Assembly (NCBI RefSeq): GCF_034555375.1
Contig: NZ_CP140706.1
Span: 2,471,001 to 2,535,000 of the forward strand
Source of the DNA: Pseudomonas sp. B33.4
GTDB lineage: Bacteria; Pseudomonadota; Gammaproteobacteria; Pseudomonadales; Pseudomonadaceae
Direction: 5' to 3'
Length of the DNA: 64,000 nt
Shown: positions 61,578 through 64,000 of the stretch, piece after piece
Numbering within the stretch: position 1 is the first letter of the stretch
How the letters are laid out: each line of letters opens with the position of its first letter
Program-made: the position numbers and the translations under genes
Notes under the pieces: model-generated
The model's database searches: none
Told to the model about the DNA's origin: nothing
Seen by the model: only the letters and a program-made list of their open reading frames with translations

Positions 61578-63623
61578 TCACGATATTTGCCTTATTGTCT
61601 GGTCGTATTTGTCTTGTAAGTGCGACTCTTTAAATGCGCCTTTTATTGCTTGGCGAAGGAAAACCTCTAGGTCCTTTTGTGTTAATACAATTACGATGCC
61701 GGACTTATTTCGGTTTACGATGTTTGATATGTGGCGATAATAGTTCGCCCTGATTTCCTCTCCTCTAAATGCGATAATTCCGAATCTTCCGAACGTGTCG
61801 TTTAGGTAGTAGTTTAATTGATGGAAGTCGTCTGCCTTCAAAGTGTCGTAGTTTTTGCACTCCCAAACTATCTGCGTAGATCCGTATTTGTTTCTAATGA
61901 CTTCCCAGAACCCATCAGGAGCACGATTTGACGCTACCCAATCCCTTATAATCGTACCTTCTATGTCTCTCTCACGAGGTTGAACGTTTGTGAGTGATCG
62001 AAAAAAGCAAAGTTTAATAATGTTTCCAACAATCTCCTCAAACTCCTTTGCACCCGAATGACCTTTCGGGAGGGTCCTGAGGTTTTCGAGTGTTTCCTGA
62101 AGTGCTCCCTTGTATTCGTCCCGATTAAATGCATCGGGCAAATCCTCAAGGATTCCCTCATTCTTCAGTTGGGTTTCGTCTTTTAGGTCTTTGAGTAGTA
62201 AGGGTTGAAGGTTTAGTGCTTCGTGATACGTTGGATGAATAAAGAACGTAGAACTGTTGTCGAAAGAAGGTTTGGCGTTAGAGTCCTTCCCTGATTCTTT
62301 GTACTCAACCTCTTTTTTTCTTCTGATTCCCAAAAAACCGATGCCATATAGCACCTCGACAAAGCGAAAAGGAGTTGTATGATCGTAAAACCATGCATTG
62401 CAGTATTTGTTGATTGATTCCGTTACAAGCAATTTTTGTATAAAATCTTCAATCGCCACAAGAGTGTATTCATTACCTAGCCCAAAGAAATACTCTAATA
62501 TAAGACTGATGTTTGGGAAGTTTTCTGCGTATTCGTCTCCAAGGTCTTTTAAACGACTAGTGCTATATCGCTTAGATGCAACAGCCATGTCGGCATCTTT
62601 AACGGTAAGATTCCCATGATTAATAGCTGAGTCGATGGCGTAGCTAGTTAGCATCAGAATGTCACGAGGGCGATTTTGACATAAGCTCATGACGGATGAA
62701 GAGCTTGTTTTTAAACCCTCAGGATCAAAAAAACACTCCCAAGCCTCGCCGCCCAGTTTTGGTTTAGTAGTAAATGGTTTCACAAGTCGGCGCTCAACAA
62801 GCTCAGTCAGCTTCTCAGAGGACCAATCTAAAAAAACCACTGACGTTTCGAGGCGAGAAAATTCGTTATCAAGAGAACGTATGCGATCATATATGTTCTC
62901 TCTGATGAAAACATAGGGTTTTACGTGTTTGGTAGAGGCGATTAATCTAACTGTTGCGTGCATTAATGCCATCAAGCATATAATTGCACTGTTCGAGCCA
63001 TCCCATGATTCATCCAGTCGATCTATTAATAGTACGTAGTTTAGCGGGGTTGTAGTGGATATTTGATTGATTTCTGAAATTAGGTTTTTGCTTCTGCTGA
63101 TTTGTCTTAACCATAATTTATCATTGTCTTTAGTGTAAGCGTCGAATATCTCCTCGGTGAGATTCAGTACGCGCTGATCAAAGTCACAGTCCTCAATTAG
63201 GCTTCTTTCTCGCCTTATAGTGTCAGAGGTCTTCTCAAAGTTCATGCTGCCCTCTGCCACCCAAGTCTTGATAACTTCGTCGATCAGGGCCCTCTCCATT
63301 GAGTGCATTAGTGACTTAAATGGGCGTTGTCTAGTGTCAAGAAATTGTTCATGGTCTAACGGTAGTGTGAGTAAGTCGAATATTTGGGGGACAATATTGA
63401 TTGTCCGAGCGAAACGGCGTTCGACTTCAAAGGTGATTGCAGTTTTACCGGCGCCCCTGCGCCCGACAAAAAAACAATTCGAGCTATCATGGTTTAATGC
63501 GGAGAGCGTCGCAGGTGTAGTGACAAATAACTCATGGTCATTGCGGATAATATCGTATTCAGCGAATGCTTGGCCGAGTTTAATACGCTGCAATGCGTCC
63601 TTAGGAAGCTGAATTTTCGCCAT
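61578..63623 (-). CDS. P-loop ATPase with C-terminal PD-(D/E)XK-like nuclease, candidate defence protein
   Basis: A 681-residue protein. Walker A is GRRGAGKT at residues 54-61, and the Walker B-like segment YVLLIDRLDESWDG at about 197-209 is of the type seen in Sll1717-family P-loop ATPases. A helical middle region follows. The C-terminal part has DGFWEVIRNKYGSTQIVWECKN, with Asp570, Glu588 and Lys590 in PD-(D/E)XK spacing, as in Mrr-like restriction nucleases. The ATG at 63623 has a strong AAGGAGGG site. Codon use is AT-rich, a sign of transfer. ATPase-nuclease fusions of this kind often act in antiphage defence; that role is inferred. Confidence 0.78.
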   Translation of the reverse strand: MAKIQLPKDALQRIKLGQAFAEYDIIRNDHELFVTTPATLSALNHDSSNCFFVGRRGAGKTAITFEVERRFARTINIVPQIFDLLTLPLDHEQFLDTRQRPFKSLMHSMERALIDEVIKTWVAEGSMNFEKTSDTIRRERSLIEDCDFDQRVLNLTEEIFDAYTKDNDKLWLRQISRSKNLISEINQISTTTPLNYVLLIDRLDESWDGSNSAIICLMALMHATVRLIASTKHVKPYVFIRENIYDRIRSLDNEFSRLETSVVFLDWSSEKLTELVERRLVKPFTTKPKLGGEAWECFFDPEGLKTSSSSVMSLCQNRPRDILMLTSYAIDSAINHGNLTVKDADMAVASKRYSTSRLKDLGDEYAENFPNISLILEYFFGLGNEYTLVAIEDFIQKLLVTESINKYCNAWFYDHTTPFRFVEVLYGIGFLGIRRKKEVEYKESGKDSNAKPSFDNSSTFFIHPTYHEALNLQPLLLKDLKDETQLKNEGILEDLPDAFNRDEYKGALQETLENLRTLPKGHSGAKEFEEIVGNIIKLCFFRSLTNVQPRERDIEGTIIRDWVASNRAPDGFWEVIRNKYGSTQIVWECKNYDTLKADDFHQLNYYLNDTFGRFGIIAFRGEEIRANYYRHISNIVNRNKSGIVIVLTQKDLEVFLRQAIKGAFKESHLQDKYDQTIRQIS

Positions 63624-63796
63624 CACTGATACCCTCCTTGTGCTCACGAATGCATTGTTGCTATTAAGGAGCCATCACAAGGCTAGCTTCGATTCTGCAG
63701 GCGTCAAATGAACCACTAAAACTCAAACTTCTTATTTGATGTATTTTTTAGCTGAATTTGGCTTGCTCAAACCACTTTTTAATCCTGCCACTATTT

Positions 63797-64000
63797 TCAA
63801 TTGGAGTTTGAACCTTCCGGGATGTTGAAAGCGGTAGTAGCCAACACCTCCCCATTAACCATAACCCGAACCCCATGCCGCCCCTCAAAATGCTTCCGCG
63901 TCGTAAAATCCTTAATCACCTGCCGCCTCCCCACAACCACACTCTCAAACCCCGCCAACCCCACCGTCTTCAACTTAAAAACCTTCCTCGAAACCCCGCC
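63797..64000 (-). CDS. C-terminal end of a possible DNA alkylation repair protein, cut by window edge
   Basis: The last 67 codons of a minus-strand gene are visible, ending at TGA 63797-63799. The text reads SRKVFKLKTVGLAGFESVVV, then KDFTTRKHFEGRHGVRVMVNGEVLATTAFNI. The immunoglobulin-like RHGVRVMVNGEVLA end resembles the tail of HEAT-repeat DNA alkylation repair proteins in Pseudomonas, but this is recalled rather than checked. The start lies beyond the window. Confidence 0.45.
   Translation of the reverse strand, partial: GGVSRKVFKLKTVGLAGFESVVVGRRQVIKDFTTRKHFEGRHGVRVMVNGEVLATTAFNIPEGSNSN

Overview
The window looks like a chromosomal segment of a Pseudomonas, most likely of the P. fluorescens complex. 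The reasons are the GC-rich coding style, the typical Pseudomonas gene set (acnB, miaE, rstAB-like, glutaminase, cynTS/cynR, arsRCH, a serralysin, DUF6124 and DUF2790 proteins), and many copies of the REP families (GTGGGAGCGAGCCTGCTCGC and GTAGGAGCTGCCGAAGG types). No rRNA, tRNA, CRISPR array, integrase or transposase gene was recognised.

Region 1 (1-17832) is a structural type VI secretion (T6SS) cluster in two divergent transcription units. The minus-strand unit runs tssB, tssC, hcp, tssE, tssF, tssG, clpV and ends in two cargo-like genes: a protein with a possible CNF/BLF1-like Cys-His deamidase core, and an EEP-fold nuclease cut by the window edge. The plus-strand unit is tssJ, K, L, M, A. 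VgrG and PAAR are not in the window.

Region 2 (17829-31894) is mostly metabolism and transport: a 2-hydroxyacid dehydrogenase, two exported small proteins, an isochorismatase-like hydrolase preceded by a Thr-rich leader peptide and an attenuator-like terminator, a tautomerase, two small membrane proteins, an HAAAP amino acid permease, a SulP transporter, aconitase B, DUF1289, a tandem Usp protein, MiaE and an AT-rich DUF3800 gene.

Region 3 (32010-54828) holds an RstA/RstB-like two-component system, a GFA-family protein, glutaminase, a ProA-like dehydrogenase, the cyanate genes (carbonic anhydrase, DUF2790, cyanase, divergent cynR), GNAT enzymes, topoisomerase III with a LexA-like box upstream, an orphan serralysin, DUF427, an MHS-family transporter with a GMC oxidoreductase and LysR regulator, and an arsR-arsC-arsH cluster without an efflux pump. 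REP pairs and a second GC-rich inverted-repeat element punctuate the gene ends.

Region 4 (54829-64000) is accessory. A direct tandem REP array (period 69-70 bp) and a long structured leader precede a DUF6124 gene. Then comes a DUF2235 phospholipase of the T6SS Tle1 type, overlapping the first of six tandem DUF2931 lipoprotein genes. Each reading unit is 657 nt, except copy 4, which is 656 nt because of a one-base loss in a T run; copy 5 carries an in-frame stop. I read this as an effector with an amplified, recombining and partly decaying immunity array. An AT-rich gene for a P-loop ATPase with a C-terminal PD-(D/E)XK-like nuclease, a plausible antiphage protein, faces the array. The right edge holds the end of a gene that may encode a DNA alkylation repair protein.

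The most novel items are the six-copy immunity array, the CNF-like cargo candidate behind clpV, the ATPase-nuclease, and the apparently leaderless leader-peptide attenuator.
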